Positions 48,495 to 58,199 of a stretch of 64,000 nt of DNA are shown in pieces. Location: contig NZ_LN876587.1 in assembly GCF_001282725.1 (NCBI RefSeq), forward strand, positions 410,075-474,074, in the 5' to 3' direction. How positions within the stretch are numbered: position 1 is the first letter of the stretch; each line of letters opens with the position of its first letter. The notes below the pieces were generated by a model. It worked only from the letters and a program-made list of their open reading frames with translations. It had not been told where the DNA came from and ran no database searches. Source of the stretch: Inediibacterium massiliense (GTDB lineage: Bacteria > Bacillota > Clostridia > Peptostreptococcales > Thermotaleaceae). The position numbers were made by a program, and so were the translations under genes.

Positions 48495-49187
48495 ATGGCA
48501 GTACCACCATTATATGATAAAGAAGTACATTGTCCTGTGTGTAAAAATGTATTTTCTACGAAAAAGGTAAGAAGCTCAGCCATTCGAATAGATAAAAGAG
48601 ACACAGACTTTTGTGTTTATTATAAAGGAGTAAACCCTATTTATTATGGGGTATTTGTATGTCCTAATTGTGGATATAGTGCACTAGAGAGTGTATTTGG
48701 AGAAATGAGTCCTTCAGGAAGAAAAACAATTGAAGAAAATATTTCAAAGTATTGGGTACAAAGAAGTTATGGAGAAGAAAGAACTATTTATGAAGCTATT
48801 GAAACCTATAAACTTGCTATAGTTTGTGCTCAATTGTTAAATCAAAAAAATGGGATTCTAGGAACACTATGTCTTAGGCTAGCTTGGATGTATAGGTATA
48901 TTCATAATGCAAGAGAAATACATTTTATAGAGCATGCAACAATTTGTTTTGAACAAGCATTTCTTTATGAACCATTACCCATAGGAAATATGGATGAAGT
49001 ATCCTTACTGTATTTATTAGGTGAACTCAATAGAAGACTTCAAAAATATGATGAATCTATTGATTGGTTTAATAAAACAGTGAATAATAGAGCTATCAAG
49101 CAAAAAAAGAAATTAGATACACAAGCAAGAGAACAGTGGAGAATTGCGAAAGAAGCATATAGACAACAAAAAGAAGAAGGAGCATAA
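48495..49187 (+). CDS. DUF2225 zinc-ribbon protein with TPR-like tail
   Basis: A 230-aa cytosolic protein of the DUF2225 family. Two CxxC pairs at the N terminus (HCPVCKNVF and FVCPNCGYSA, about residues 12-58) suggest a zinc ribbon, and the C-terminal part (about 110-220) is helical with TPR-like spacing (LGTLCLRLAWMYRY, SLLYLLGELNRRLQKYDESI). GAGGTG precedes ATG 48495. Twenty-four nt after the VanW gene, so probably co-transcribed. Function not established. Confidence 0.87.
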   Translation: MAVPPLYDKEVHCPVCKNVFSTKKVRSSAIRIDKRDTDFCVYYKGVNPIYYGVFVCPNCGYSALESVFGEMSPSGRKTIEENISKYWVQRSYGEERTIYEAIETYKLAIVCAQLLNQKNGILGTLCLRLAWMYRYIHNAREIHFIEHATICFEQAFLYEPLPIGNMDEVSLLYLLGELNRRLQKYDESIDWFNKTVNNRAIKQKKKLDTQAREQWRIAKEAYRQQKEEGA

Positions 49188-49188
49188 A

Positions 49189-49446
49189 AAAGTTACTACA
49201 ATAAGTAGTCACTCTAGCTTATAGATAAAGTCATAAAAAAAGTCACTAATTTTCAAATTTGGAAAATATAAAGAAACGCTCGAAAATAGCATTACAAACT
49301 CGCTATGCTCAAACAGTGTAATGCTAAGCATTTTCTCACTTATTCTATATTTTCACAAATTCTCAATAATTGTTTCTAATTTTTATGACTTTGCTAAAAG
49401 ATAGTTTGTCTTCAGTCTGAAGTTACTACAAATAAGTAGTAACTTT
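49189..49446. mobile_element. MITE-like 258-bp inverted-repeat element (candidate)
   Basis: The ends AAAGTTACTAC (49189-49199) and GTAGTAACTTT (49436-49446) are exact complements, and each end region itself folds as a hairpin (for example AAGTTACTAC/GTAGTAACTT at the right). Inner complementary blocks follow in order: AAAGTCATAAAAA (49228-49240) with TTTTTATGACTTT (49380-49392), and TAGCATTACA (49288-49297) with TGTAATGCTA (49317-49326). The whole is an imperfect palindrome with about 109-nt arms and no ORF. A miniature transposable element or a decayed long hairpin RNA both fit. Confidence 0.55.
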
Positions 49447-49454
49447 ATTTTTTT
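49420..49454 (+). terminator. Terminator hairpin at the right end of the inverted-repeat element
   Basis: AAGTTACTAC (49420-49429), loop AAATAA, GTAGTAACTT (49436-49445), followed by TATTTTTTT. Confidence 0.75.
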
Positions 49455-49532
49455 AGAAATATAAAGAACAAATTTGTAGTATATATGTATTAGAGGGGTG
49501 GAAATAGAGAGAGGATACAAGGGGGGAGAAGG

Positions 49533-50882
49533 ATGCATCCACTTTTAGCTACCGTAGGAATGTTAGAGCTTATGAGGATGGGAACACAAGAAATAAAAAA
49601 GCCTATTGTATTTGTACCGGGTCTTTATGGATCTATGGGAGAAGATATTATTCCTGGAACTGGTGAATGGGGATTTGGAATGGCAGCTTCTGTTTATGAG
49701 CCGTTTATAGAAATATTAACCAATATGGGTTATGAAAAGGAAAAAGATTTATTTATATGTTTTTATGATTGGAGAAAAGATTGTAGATTTTCTTCAGAGG
49801 AATATCTTCAAAAGACAATTTATCAAGCAAAAGCTCAAACAAGAAGTAAAAAAGTAAACTTAATTTGCCATAGTATGGGAGGATTGGTAGCAAGAGCTTA
49901 TGTACAAGGAAATCAGTATGGTTATGATGTAGATCAATTGATTTTTATAGGAACACCTAATGGAGGATCTGCAAATGCTTATTATTTTTGGGCAGGAGGA
50001 GAGCTCCCATATGAAAGAAATATAAAATCTAGTATATTTACTACTTTATTAGAAGGATATCTGTGGATATTAGAAAAAAAATATAAAAATGAAAATACTA
50101 TGGAGGTAATTCGTAAACATCTACAAGGGGTAAAGGATCTTTTGCCTAGCAAGACATATGGAAATTACCTTTATTATATAGGAAACAAGCAAAATACCAA
50201 TTATATCTCATATAAAGAAATGAATTATCATAATGAATTTTTAGATGAATTAAATGATAAAAAAGGTATTCTTAAAAATAGAAAAATACAAGTTACTTTA
50301 ATTGGAGGAAAGAGTATCAATACCAATCAAAAATTACAAATAGATAGAAGATATAAAAATGAAGATGAGAGATGGAAGGATGGAAAAGTAGTAGGTTCAT
50401 ATCAGTCAAAGGAAGGGGATGGAACAGTCCTTTTAGATAGTTTATGTGAAATAGAAGGAGATACTTATGTTTTTGAGGCAACTCATACTGAAATTTTACA
50501 AAGATGTAAATTTATCCTTCAAGAAAAACTAGGAATAAAAGAAGATATATCGTATAAGGAAAGCATGCCATCAGTAGATGACTATGTAAGTGTTTTAGTG
50601 AGTGGCAAAGGACAAATTCGGATTAAAACTTATGAGAGAGGGAATAATATTTTATTATATGATGGAACAAAGCGCCACAAAGATATATATGTACAAAAGA
50701 CGGATGAGAAAAATATATGGATACTTATAAAAGGTTTCTCAGATAAGCATTTATATATGGAATATACACCTATGGAGAAAGAGCCTATAGAGATTGTGAT
50801 CAGAGATCATTTAGGGAGAAAGAAAAAAATTCAAGAAAGAAAAGGATATATGCAACAAGCTTATAAAATTAATTTATCCTAG
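49533..50882 (+). CDS. LCAT/lipase-like alpha/beta hydrolase
   Basis: A 449-aa protein of the lecithin:cholesterol acyltransferase/lipase-like fold. Strand-oxyanion motif VFVPGLYGSMGEDIIPGTG (about 26-44), nucleophile elbow NLICHSMGGLVARAY with Ser114, an acidic residue region VVGSYQSKEGDGTVLLDSLC (about 288-308) and a histidine in FEATHTEIL (about 320). The C-terminal third is an additional domain without recognised motifs. No signal peptide, so it is intracellular, unlike most secreted lipases. A purine-rich GGGGGGAG precedes ATG 49533. Substrate unknown. Confidence 0.8.
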   Translation: MHPLLATVGMLELMRMGTQEIKKPIVFVPGLYGSMGEDIIPGTGEWGFGMAASVYEPFIEILTNMGYEKEKDLFICFYDWRKDCRFSSEEYLQKTIYQAKAQTRSKKVNLICHSMGGLVARAYVQGNQYGYDVDQLIFIGTPNGGSANAYYFWAGGELPYERNIKSSIFTTLLEGYLWILEKKYKNENTMEVIRKHLQGVKDLLPSKTYGNYLYYIGNKQNTNYISYKEMNYHNEFLDELNDKKGILKNRKIQVTLIGGKSINTNQKLQIDRRYKNEDERWKDGKVVGSYQSKEGDGTVLLDSLCEIEGDTYVFEATHTEILQRCKFILQEKLGIKEDISYKESMPSVDDYVSVLVSGKGQIRIKTYERGNNILLYDGTKRHKDIYVQKTDEKNIWILIKGFSDKHLYMEYTPMEKEPIEIVIRDHLGRKKKIQERKGYMQQAYKINLS

Positions 50883-50927
50883 AATTGCATGTGTATAAAA
50901 AATTTGATATAGTTAAGAAGGCATTTT

Positions 50928-50952
50928 GTCCCTCATGGGGACATATTTTTTT
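50928..50952 (+). terminator. Terminator before the cob genes
   Basis: GTCCC (50928-50932), loop TCAT, GGGGAC (50937-50942), then a T-run to 50952. It separates the hydrolase gene from cobU. Confidence 0.8.
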
Positions 50953-51015
50953 GAATATCTAGGGAATCTAAAATTTTAAAATAATAGATGATTTAAGAAA
51001 GTAAGAGGTGATTTT

Positions 51016-51576
51016 ATGGCAGGGAAAATTACCCTTGTAACAGGAGGAGCAAGAAGTGGAAAAAGCAGCTATGCAGAACATCTTGCAAAAACTTCACAGG
51101 GATTCGTAGCTTATTTAGCTACAGCGATTGCATTTGATGAGGGAATGAAAGATAGAATCAAAAAACATCAAGCTTCAAGGCCTAGTGAGTGGACAACTTA
51201 TGAAGGATATAAGGATGTATACAAAATAATAAAAGAGATTGGTTTAAAGCATCAAACCATTCTTTTAGATTGTGTAACCATTATGACAACAAATTTAATG
51301 TTTGAATGTGAAGAGGATTGGGAAAATATAAGTCATGAAAAAATAGATGAAATAGAAACATATATTCAGGATCAAATGATAAAACTTATAGAAGAGATTA
51401 GAAAAAATAATATTTGGTGTATCATGGTTACCAATGAAGTTGGAATGGGTATTGTTCCTGAAAACAGAATGTCTCGTATTTTTAGAGATATAGCAGGAAG
51501 AATGAATCAAATGATAGCGAAAAAAGCAGATGAAGTATATTTTACTGTATCTGGTATTCCTATGAAGATTAAGTAG
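51016..51576 (+). CDS. cobU: Adenosylcobinamide kinase/guanylyltransferase
   Basis: A 186-aa CobU/CobP-type enzyme that phosphorylates adenosylcobinamide and adds GMP, late in cobalamin synthesis. P-loop TGGARSGKSSYAE (about 9-21), AYLATAIAFDEGMKDRIKKH with the conserved HxxxRP segment (HQASRPSEW), and VTNEVGMGIVPENRMSRIFR, the family's invariant block. AAGAGGTG precedes ATG 51016. First of a cobU-cobS-cobC run upstream of the cobalamin riboswitch, 9 nt before cobS. Confidence 0.95.
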   Translation: MAGKITLVTGGARSGKSSYAEHLAKTSQGFVAYLATAIAFDEGMKDRIKKHQASRPSEWTTYEGYKDVYKIIKEIGLKHQTILLDCVTIMTTNLMFECEEDWENISHEKIDEIETYIQDQMIKLIEEIRKNNIWCIMVTNEVGMGIVPENRMSRIFRDIAGRMNQMIAKKADEVYFTVSGIPMKIK

Positions 51577-51585
51577 GAGGAAATT

Positions 51586-52326
51586 ATGAAAAGACTAATT
51601 TTAATGATTCAATTTTTCACAAGAATACCCATTTCTGTAAATTTAGAAGTAACAGAAGAAGATTTTTCAGAGGGAATTGTTTATTTTCCTCTTGTAGGGC
51701 TTATTATTGGAATGTTTATCGTATCGTTATATTACATAGGATATAAATTAGGAGGAATTTTATTAGGAAGTGTGCTTTGTGTAACAGGAGAGGTTTTTAT
51801 TACAGGAGGTCTTCACTTAGATGGATTAGGAGATACCTTTGATGGAGTATATAGCAATCGTCCCAAAGATCAAATATTAGAAATTATGAAAGACAGTAGA
51901 CTTGGAACAAATGCTGCTTTGGCTATATTTTTAACTCTTTTATTGAAAATATCATTCATTTTTTCACTTCCTGTTCCATATGTGTATGGTGTACTTATTG
52001 TCATGCCTACTTTTTCAAAATTATGTGTTGTATATGCAGCAAGATTTTCTACTTATGCAAGAAAAAGTGGTATGGGAAACTTTTTTATAGGAAAAACAAA
52101 CAATAAACATCTTATAATTGCTATTGTTTCATCTATAATTATTGGGTTGATTTATATAAAGGCGATTCCTTTTGTACTAGTAGGGTATTTATTCAGTATA
52201 GGATATGTAAAACATATTACAGACAAGATTGGTGGAATGACAGGAGATACCTTAGGAGCCATATCTGAACTTGCAGAAATTGTTTATTTATTTTATTTTT
52301 TAATTTTGGAAAAGGTGATTTTATGA
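51586..52326 (+). CDS. cobS: Cobalamin-5'-phosphate synthase
   Basis: A 246-aa polytopic membrane enzyme that joins GDP-cobinamide to alpha-ribazole(-phosphate). Family motifs: FFTRIPISVNLEVTEEDFSE, YFPLVGLIIGMF, GGLHLDGLGDTFDGVYSNRP with the acidic active-site residues, KDSRLGTNAALAIF and GMTGDTLGAISELAEIVYLF at the C terminus. About six to seven hydrophobic segments. GGAGG lies 6 nt before ATG 51586. Overlaps cobC by 4 nt (ATGA), a translational coupling. Confidence 0.95.
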   Translation: MKRLILMIQFFTRIPISVNLEVTEEDFSEGIVYFPLVGLIIGMFIVSLYYIGYKLGGILLGSVLCVTGEVFITGGLHLDGLGDTFDGVYSNRPKDQILEIMKDSRLGTNAALAIFLTLLLKISFIFSLPVPYVYGVLIVMPTFSKLCVVYAARFSTYARKSGMGNFFIGKTNNKHLIIAIVSSIIIGLIYIKAIPFVLVGYLFSIGYVKHITDKIGGMTGDTLGAISELAEIVYLFYFLILEKVIL

Positions 52327-52910
52327 ATTTAATTTTGATAAGACATGGAGAAATTGAGGAGAATCATAAAGGATTATATTGTGGTTTTATAGATTCTTCT
52401 TTAACAGAAAGAGGGATTTTACAAGCCAAAGAAATGAGTGAAAAATTAAGAGAAGAAAAGATCGATATGATTATCAGTAGTAATTTAAAAAGAACAATAG
52501 AAACAGCAAATATGATTCATAAGCATCATTCTATAAAAATGACCCAAGATGAAAATCTAAGAGAAATGAATTTTGGGCTGTGGGAAGGATTAGATTATCA
52601 TACTATAAAAGAAAAATACCCAAAAGAGCTTGAAAAGTGGCAAAAAGATTGGGTAGAGTATCAAGTTCCACAAGGAGAAAGTTTGATGCAAATGTATGAA
52701 AGAGTGGTAAAAGTCATCGAAAAAATACAAAAAGAATATGAAAATCAAAATATTTTAATAGTATCTCATGCAGGATGTATTCGTGCTATTGTATCTTATT
52801 TAATAGGAAATGGAGTAAAAGATTATTGGAGATATAAAATAGAAAATTGTAGAATAACCAAAATAGAAATTGTAGACGATTTTCCAGTCCTAACAGCTTT
52901 AAATCAGTAA
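52323..52910 (+). CDS. cobC: Alpha-ribazole phosphatase, histidine phosphatase family
   Basis: A 195-aa phosphoglycerate-mutase-like phosphatase. Catalytic RHG motif LILIRHGEIEENHKGLYCGF (nucleophile His8), ISSNLKRTIETANMI, EMNFGLWEGLDYH and the second histidine in VSHAGCIRAIV. Removes phosphate from alpha-ribazole-phosphate or from cobalamin-phosphate in nucleotide-loop assembly. The cob setting decides between this and a generic phosphatase. Overlaps cobS by 4 nt. The riboswitch begins 70 nt after its stop. Confidence 0.88.
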   Translation: MNLILIRHGEIEENHKGLYCGFIDSSLTERGILQAKEMSEKLREEKIDMIISSNLKRTIETANMIHKHHSIKMTQDENLREMNFGLWEGLDYHTIKEKYPKELEKWQKDWVEYQVPQGESLMQMYERVVKVIEKIQKEYENQNILIVSHAGCIRAIVSYLIGNGVKDYWRYKIENCRITKIEIVDDFPVLTALNQ

Positions 52911-52979
52911 TAAAAATAAATACATATGTGAAAAATATTGAAATGAAAAAGATATTTTGATACCATGAGATAAGACAAA

Positions 52980-53145
52980 TAAATGAGAACAGGTGCCGAA
53001 AGGCTTAAAAAGGAAGTTCGGTGAAAATCCGATACAGCCCCCGCTACTGTAAGTGAGGATGAAATCGACAAAATGTCACTTGGATGATCCAAGGAAGGCG
53101 TCGAAAGTAAGGTGATTCACGAGTCAGGAGACTTTCCTGTTTTTA
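52980..53145 (+). ncRNA. Cobalamin riboswitch
   Basis: Adenosylcobalamin-class riboswitch core. It shows AGGTGCC at 52991, GGAAGTTCGGTGAAAATCCG (about 53011-53030), CAGCCCCCGCTACTGTAAG (about 53036-53054) and the B12 box GAGTCAGGAGAC (53121-53132). Downstream CTTTCCTG and CGGGAAGG can pair as the expression platform. Expected to repress the cbiA operon when cobalamin is abundant. Confidence 0.93.
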
Positions 53146-53195
53146 TGGATTTTGTACCTTCGGCGGGAAGGGAAAAGAACGATTGTATGTTCGTG

Positions 53196-53223
53196 CCCTA
53201 GCCATTGATGGTTAGGGTATTTT
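53196..53223 (+). terminator. Riboswitch-linked terminator before cbiA
   Basis: CCCTAGCCA (53196-53204), loop TTGA, TGGTTAGGG (53209-53217) with one G-U pair, then TATTTTA. It overlaps the upstream extension of the cbiA frame, so cbiA must start downstream. Confidence 0.72.
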
Positions 53224-53243
53224 ATTATGAAGGGATGATCAAT

Positions 53244-54644
53244 ATGAACCTACCTAGATTTGTACTGGCTGGAACTCAAAGTGGAGTTGGGAAAACCACT
53301 GTATCTATAGGGATTATGGCGGCTCTTACAAGAAGAGGGATAAATATAGCTCCATTTAAAGTAGGCCCAGATTATATAGATCCAGCTTTTCATACATTTG
53401 TCACAAATAATAAATCAAGAAATTTAGATAGCTGGCTTTTAGAAGAAGACACAATCAAAAGACTATTTATAAAAAATGCAAGAGGAAAAATTTCTATCAT
53501 AGAAGGTGTTATGGGACTTTATGATGGATATGGTACAAGTAAAGACGAGGGAAGTACAGCTCATGTATCTAAAATATTAAAATCACCTGTTATTTTGATT
53601 GCAAATGGAAAAGGTGTCTCCACCAGTGCAGCAGCACAAATTTTAGGATATAAAATATATGATGAGGATGTAAACATTCAAGGAGTTATTTTAAATAATA
53701 TATCAGGGGATGCTCATTATGAGCTTTTAAAAGAAAGTATTGAAAGAGATACAAATATAAAATGCGTTGGATATTTAAAGCCAAATCAAAATATTTCCCT
53801 TGAAAGTAGACATTTAGGACTTATTCCTAGTGTAGAAGTAAAAGATCTAAAAGACAAAATAAATACTATTGCAGATATGGTAGAAGAGACCATTGATCTA
53901 GATGCATTAATCAAAATTGCTCAAGAGGCAGAAGCTTTAGAAGATTTTACATATGAAGAAGAAAAAATTGTGAAGAATGTAAATATTGGAGTAGCTTTTG
54001 ATGAAGCATTTAATTTCTATTATGAAGATAATTTAGATCTTTTAAAAGAGATGGGAGCAAATCTCATTTATTTTAGTCCTTTAAAAGATCAATCCATTCC
54101 TAAGAATATTCACGGTTTGTATATAGGCGGGGGGTTTCCAGAAGTATTTGCAAAAGAATTATCAGAAAACGTTTTAATGAGGGAATCTATAAAAGAGCAT
54201 ATAAAAAATGGAGTTCCTACTTATGCAGAATGTGGAGGGCTTATGTATCTTACAAAAGCTATTACTACATTAGAGGAAGAAACTTATGAAATGGTGGGTG
54301 TATTTGATACAATAGCAAAGATGACAACAAGGCTTCAAAGATTTGGATATGTCCATGTAAATATAGATAAACCGTGTAGTATTTCTAAAGAGAAAAGTTA
54401 TATCAAAGCTCATGAATTTCATCGTTCATTGATTGAAGAAAACGAAACAATGGAATATGCTTATGTTGTAGATAAAATAAAAAATGAAAAAAAGATCAAA
54501 AGCTGGGGATGTGGAGTGAAAAAATATAATGCATTAGGAGCATATGCTCATATTCATTTTTATAGCAATAAAAATATTGCACAATCTTTTTTAAAAAATT
54601 GTTCGAATTATAAGGATAGGAGTTGTACAACCTATGAAAAATAA
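53244..54644 (+). CDS. cbiA: Cobyrinate a,c-diamide synthase
   Basis: A 466-aa ATP- and glutamine-dependent amidotransferase (CobB/CbiA) that amidates cobyrinate at a and c. N-terminal dethiobiotin-synthetase-like part: P-loop [33 protein letters not shown]-terminal triad-type glutaminase with catalytic cysteine in [12 protein letters not shown] and [12 protein letters not shown], with a conserved histidine in [10 protein letters not shown]. Start at ATG 53244: GAAGGG is 9 nt upstream, and longer starts (53205) run through the terminator hairpin. Overlaps cbiP by 11 nt. First gene controlled by the riboswitch. Confidence 0.95.
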   Translation: MNLPRFVLAGTQSGVGKTTVSIGIMAALTRRGINIAPFKVGPDYIDPAFHTFVTNNKSRNLDSWLLEEDTIKRLFIKNARGKISIIEGVMGLYDGYGTSKDEGSTAHVSKILKSPVILIANGKGVSTSAAAQILGYKIYDEDVNIQGVILNNISGDAHYELLKESIERDTNIKCVGYLKPNQNISLESRHLGLIPSVEVKDLKDKINTIADMVEETIDLDALIKIAQEAEALEDFTYEEEKIVKNVNIGVAFDEAFNFYYEDNLDLLKEMGANLIYFSPLKDQSIPKNIHGLYIGGGFPEVFAKELSENVLMRESIKEHIKNGVPTYAECGGLMYLTKAITTLEEETYEMVGVFDTIAKMTTRLQRFGYVHVNIDKPCSISKEKSYIKAHEFHRSLIEENETMEYAYVVDKIKNEKKIKSWGCGVKKYNALGAYAHIHFYSNKNIAQSFLKNCSNYKDRSCTTYEK

Positions 54645-56166
54645 ATCTTTAATGTTTCAAGGAACAGCATCTTCTGTAGGAAAGAGCCTTCTTACAGCTG
54701 CTTTTTGTAGAATTTTTTATGAAGATGGATATAAGGTAGCACCTTTTAAATCTCAAAATATGGCACTTAATTCTTACATTACAAAAGAAGGACTAGAAAT
54801 GGGAAGAGCTCAGGTGGTACAAGCAGAGGCTTCTTCTATAGAGCCTAGTGTTTTAATGAATCCTGTTTTATTAAAACCTACAACAGATAAAAAGTGTCAG
54901 GTTATTTTAAATGGGAAAGTATATAAAAATATGTCTGCTGCTGAATATCATGACTTTAAGCCTGAACTTTTAGAAATGGTTCAAAAAACTTTTCATAAGC
55001 TTTCAAGTGAAAATGATATTGTCGTTATAGAAGGGGCTGGAAGTCCAGCAGAAATCAATTTAAGAGATAAAGATATTGTAAATATGGGAATGGCAGAGAT
55101 TGCTGATTCTCCAGTTATATTAATTGGAGATATAGATAGAGGGGGCGTATTTGCTTCTTTATATGGAACCATTATGCTTCTTACAGAAGAAGAAAGAAAA
55201 AGAGTAAAGGGAGTGATTATCAATAAATTTAGAGGAGATATTAATATATTAAAGCCTGGAATTAAAATGCTTGAAGATCTTATTCATATTCCAGTATTAG
55301 GAGTTGTTCCATATTCTAATGTGCAAATTGAAGATGAAGATAGTTTGGCTGAAAGATTTAGATATAAAAAAAATGAAGGTGGACAAATAGAAGTGGGTGT
55401 ATTGTATCTTCCCCATGTTTCAAATTTTACAGATTTTAATGTATTTGAAACACAAGAAGATGTACATTTAAGATATATTATGAGAGGCGAGAAAATTGGA
55501 GATCCAGATCTTTTAATTATCCCGGGATCTAAAAATACTATTGAAGATTTGGCTTATTTAAGAGAAACAGGATTAGAAGAAGAAATTTTAAGACTTCATA
55601 GAAAAGGAAAACTCATTATAGGCATTTGTGGAGGATATCAAATGCTTGGAAGAAAAATATCAGATCCTCATGAAACAGAAAGTAGTATAAAAGAAATCAA
55701 TGGATTAGGACTTTTAGATACAGAGACTATATTTGAACTAGAAAAAACTACAACGCAAGTAAAAGCAAAAGTTATTGCTAAGGAAGAAAACTTATTTTCA
55801 GAAGTATTGGATATGGATATTGAAGGATATGAAATTCATATGGGTCAAACAAAGCTAGGAAAAGAAGCTACTCCATTTCATAGAATCATAAAGAGACTAG
55901 GTGAAGAAGTCAATATAGAAGATGGAGCCATTAATAAAGAAGGAAATGTAATGGGAAGTTATATCCATGGAGTTTTTGATAATATCGGATTTACAAGAAA
56001 AATATTAAATAATATCAGAAAGGCTAAAGGCCTTGATGAGAAACAAAGTAGTGTGGAAACCTTTAAAGAGTTTAAAGAAAAAGAATATGAAAAGCTTGCA
56101 AAGATTGTTCGCGAAAATGTAGATTTAGATAAAATATATAAAATTTTACAAGGGGATAAAAAATGA
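54634..56166 (+). CDS. cbiP: Cobyric acid synthase
   Basis: A 510-aa glutamine-dependent amidotransferase (CobQ/CbiP) that amidates the b, d, e and g side chains. Motifs: [45 protein letters not shown]-type [40 protein letters not shown], and the glutaminase cysteine in [15 protein letters not shown]. Overlaps cbiA by 11 nt and cbiB by 4 nt. Length typical of the family. Confidence 0.95.
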   Translation: MKNKSLMFQGTASSVGKSLLTAAFCRIFYEDGYKVAPFKSQNMALNSYITKEGLEMGRAQVVQAEASSIEPSVLMNPVLLKPTTDKKCQVILNGKVYKNMSAAEYHDFKPELLEMVQKTFHKLSSENDIVVIEGAGSPAEINLRDKDIVNMGMAEIADSPVILIGDIDRGGVFASLYGTIMLLTEEERKRVKGVIINKFRGDINILKPGIKMLEDLIHIPVLGVVPYSNVQIEDEDSLAERFRYKKNEGGQIEVGVLYLPHVSNFTDFNVFETQEDVHLRYIMRGEKIGDPDLLIIPGSKNTIEDLAYLRETGLEEEILRLHRKGKLIIGICGGYQMLGRKISDPHETESSIKEINGLGLLDTETIFELEKTTTQVKAKVIAKEENLFSEVLDMDIEGYEIHMGQTKLGKEATPFHRIIKRLGEEVNIEDGAINKEGNVMGSYIHGVFDNIGFTRKILNNIRKAKGLDEKQSSVETFKEFKEKEYEKLAKIVRENVDLDKIYKILQGDKK

Positions 56167-57098
56167 TTCATATACTAATCGGTTATGTAGCTGATCTTTT
56201 GTTTGGAGATCCTTATTTTATTCCCCATCCTATATGTTTGATTGGGAAATGTATTTCTAAAACAGAAGCTTTTTTAAGGAAATTCGTGAAAAATAGTGAA
56301 GATGAAAAAAGACTCGGGATCTTTCTAACGATGGTTATTGTAGGAGCTACCTATGGCATTACTTTTTCTATTGTATTTTTGGCAAAATACATAAATATCT
56401 ATTTAGGATATGCAGTGGAAGGTTTTTTAATTTTTCAAATTCTTGCATCTAAAAGTTTGGATAAAGAAAGCAGAAAAGTTTTAAATGCACTAGAAAAAAA
56501 TGATATTCTAGAGGCGAGAAAGTATTTATCTTATATTGTAGGAAGAGAAACAAGTCATTTAAATGAAAAAGAAATTATAAGAGCAACAGTAGAAACTGTT
56601 GCAGAAAATGCTTCTGATGGAGTAATTGCCCCTCTTTTTTATATTTTTATAGGAGGAGCGCCTTTAGGGATGGCATATAAAGCAGCCAATACACTAGATT
56701 CTATGGTAGGATATAAAAACGAGAAATATATTCATTTTGGATGGGCTTCTGCTAAATTTGATGATTTACTCAATTATATACCTGCAAGACTGACGGCTAT
56801 TTTTATGATTATAGGTTCTTTTTATCTTTTTTATGATTATAAAAGTGCAATTAAAATAGTAAGAAGAGATCATAAAAATCACAAAAGTCCAAACTGTGGA
56901 TATCCAGAGGCTGCTACAGCAGGAGCACTGAATATTCAATTAGGAGGAACCAATACTTATTTTGGACAAGAAATATACAAGCCTACTATTGGAGATGAAA
57001 TCTATTCATTAGAAGAGGAGCATATAAAAAAATCAATAAAAATAATGTATGCATCCTCGGTAGTAGGATTTTTAGTATTTTATTTTATGTTTGCCTAA
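56163..57098 (+). CDS. cbiB: Adenosylcobinamide-phosphate synthase
   Basis: A 311-aa membrane protein of the CbiB/CobD family that attaches aminopropanol(-phosphate) to adenosylcobyric acid. Motifs: [20 protein letters not shown], the [60 protein letters not shown] and [20 protein letters not shown] regions. Four or so hydrophobic helices. Overlaps cbiP by 4 nt. Uses the product of the next gene, CobD. Confidence 0.95.
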   Translation: MIHILIGYVADLLFGDPYFIPHPICLIGKCISKTEAFLRKFVKNSEDEKRLGIFLTMVIVGATYGITFSIVFLAKYINIYLGYAVEGFLIFQILASKSLDKESRKVLNALEKNDILEARKYLSYIVGRETSHLNEKEIIRATVETVAENASDGVIAPLFYIFIGGAPLGMAYKAANTLDSMVGYKNEKYIHFGWASAKFDDLLNYIPARLTAIFMIIGSFYLFYDYKSAIKIVRRDHKNHKSPNCGYPEAATAGALNIQLGGTNTYFGQEIYKPTIGDEIYSLEEEHIKKSIKIMYASSVVGFLVFYFMFA

Positions 57099-57119
57099 AA
57101 GGACAAAGGGAGAGGTAGG

Positions 57120-58199
57120 ATGAAGCGAGTAGAGCATGGCGGAAATATATATGAAATTGCACAGAGACTAGGGATACAGGAAGAAGAAATCATAGATTTT
57201 AGTGCAAATATTAATCCACTAGGAATTCCAAAAGATTTTAAAGAATGTATGATTTTGAATATAGATACAATTCAAAAGTATCCAGATCCTAAATATAAGG
57301 ATTTGATCAAAGATATTTCAGAATATCATAAAATTAATTCTAATTGGATTGTTGTAGGAAATGGTGCAACAGAAGTGATTTTTTCTATGATTCGTGAAAT
57401 AAAACCAAAAAATAGTTTAATTTTAGCACCTACTTTTTTAGAATATGAAAGAGCACTTAAAAAAGCAAGAAGCAATGTAGAATACTATTTATTAAAAGAA
57501 GAAAATAATTTTCAAATAGATGATGACTTTTTTAATATTTTACATGATTCTATAGATTTATTGATTCTTTGTAATCCTAACAATCCAACAAGTCAGTTGA
57601 TTGCAAAAAGTAAAATGGAAAAGATATTAAACATATGTAAATCTAGAAATATTCATGTAATGATTGATGAAGCTTTTATGGAATTTGTAGAAAATGGAGA
57701 GAAAGAAAGTGTGATTTCCCTTCTAAAAGATTATGATCATTTATATATTATTAAAGCATTAACAAAATTTTATGCATTACCAGGACTAAGAATAGGATAC
57801 GGATTAAGTAGCAATATAAAAATATTAGAAGAGATCAAAAACAATCAAGAGCCTTGGAGTATAAATAGTTATGCAGCAATGGCAGGAATGGTTCTAAAAG
57901 ATGAATATTATATACAAAAAAGTAAAGAATGGATTATAAAGGAAAGAAAAAAACTTTATGAAGAACTTTTAAAGATCAAGAATCTAAAAGTTTATCCTCC
58001 AAGCTCAAATTATATATTATTCAAATATATGGAATCTAATAAAAATTTAAAAGAGGCTTTACTCAAAAGAAAAATATTGATTAGAAGTTGCGATAATTAT
58101 AAAAATTTAGATGATTCCTTTTATAGAATTGCTATTAAAGACGAAGAGTCTAATCTAAAATTATTAAACGCATTAAAAGAGGTATCTTATGAAGATTAA
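57120..58199 (+). CDS. cobD: Threonine-phosphate decarboxylase
   Basis: A 359-aa PLP-dependent enzyme of the aminotransferase class II fold (CobD), making (R)-1-aminopropan-2-ol phosphate from L-threonine phosphate. Motifs: MKRVEHGGNIYEIAQRLGI, DFSANINPLGIP, NPNNPTSQLIA, DEAFMEFVE and the PLP lysine in IIKALTKFYALPGLRIGYG. GAGGTAGG precedes ATG 57120. Overlaps the following kinase by 11 nt, and that kinase makes its substrate. Confidence 0.94.
   Translation: MKRVEHGGNIYEIAQRLGIQEEEIIDFSANINPLGIPKDFKECMILNIDTIQKYPDPKYKDLIKDISEYHKINSNWIVVGNGATEVIFSMIREIKPKNSLILAPTFLEYERALKKARSNVEYYLLKEENNFQIDDDFFNILHDSIDLLILCNPNNPTSQLIAKSKMEKILNICKSRNIHVMIDEAFMEFVENGEKESVISLLKDYDHLYIIKALTKFYALPGLRIGYGLSSNIKILEEIKNNQEPWSINSYAAMAGMVLKDEYYIQKSKEWIIKERKKLYEELLKIKNLKVYPPSSNYILFKYMESNKNLKEALLKRKILIRSCDNYKNLDDSFYRIAIKDEESNLKLLNALKEVSYED

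Larger units (their letters stand above)
49188..49532 (+). other. 345-nt intergenic region
   Basis: Filled mostly by the 258-bp inverted-repeat element at 49189-49446, whose right-end hairpin is also a terminator. I see no ORF with a ribosome-binding site and no RNA gene I can name. GGGGGGAG precedes the lipase-like gene at 49533. Confidence 0.6.
52911..53243 (+). other. 333-nt intergenic region with cobalamin riboswitch
   Basis: Holds the cobalamin riboswitch (about 52980-53140), its expression platform and a terminator (53196-53217) before cbiA. No terminator between cobC and the riboswitch. Confidence 0.8.

Noticed and set aside
50883-51015. A second cobalamin riboswitch upstream of cobU
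   Set aside because: No B12 box or core motifs; only a terminator and about 60 nt of AT-rich leader.
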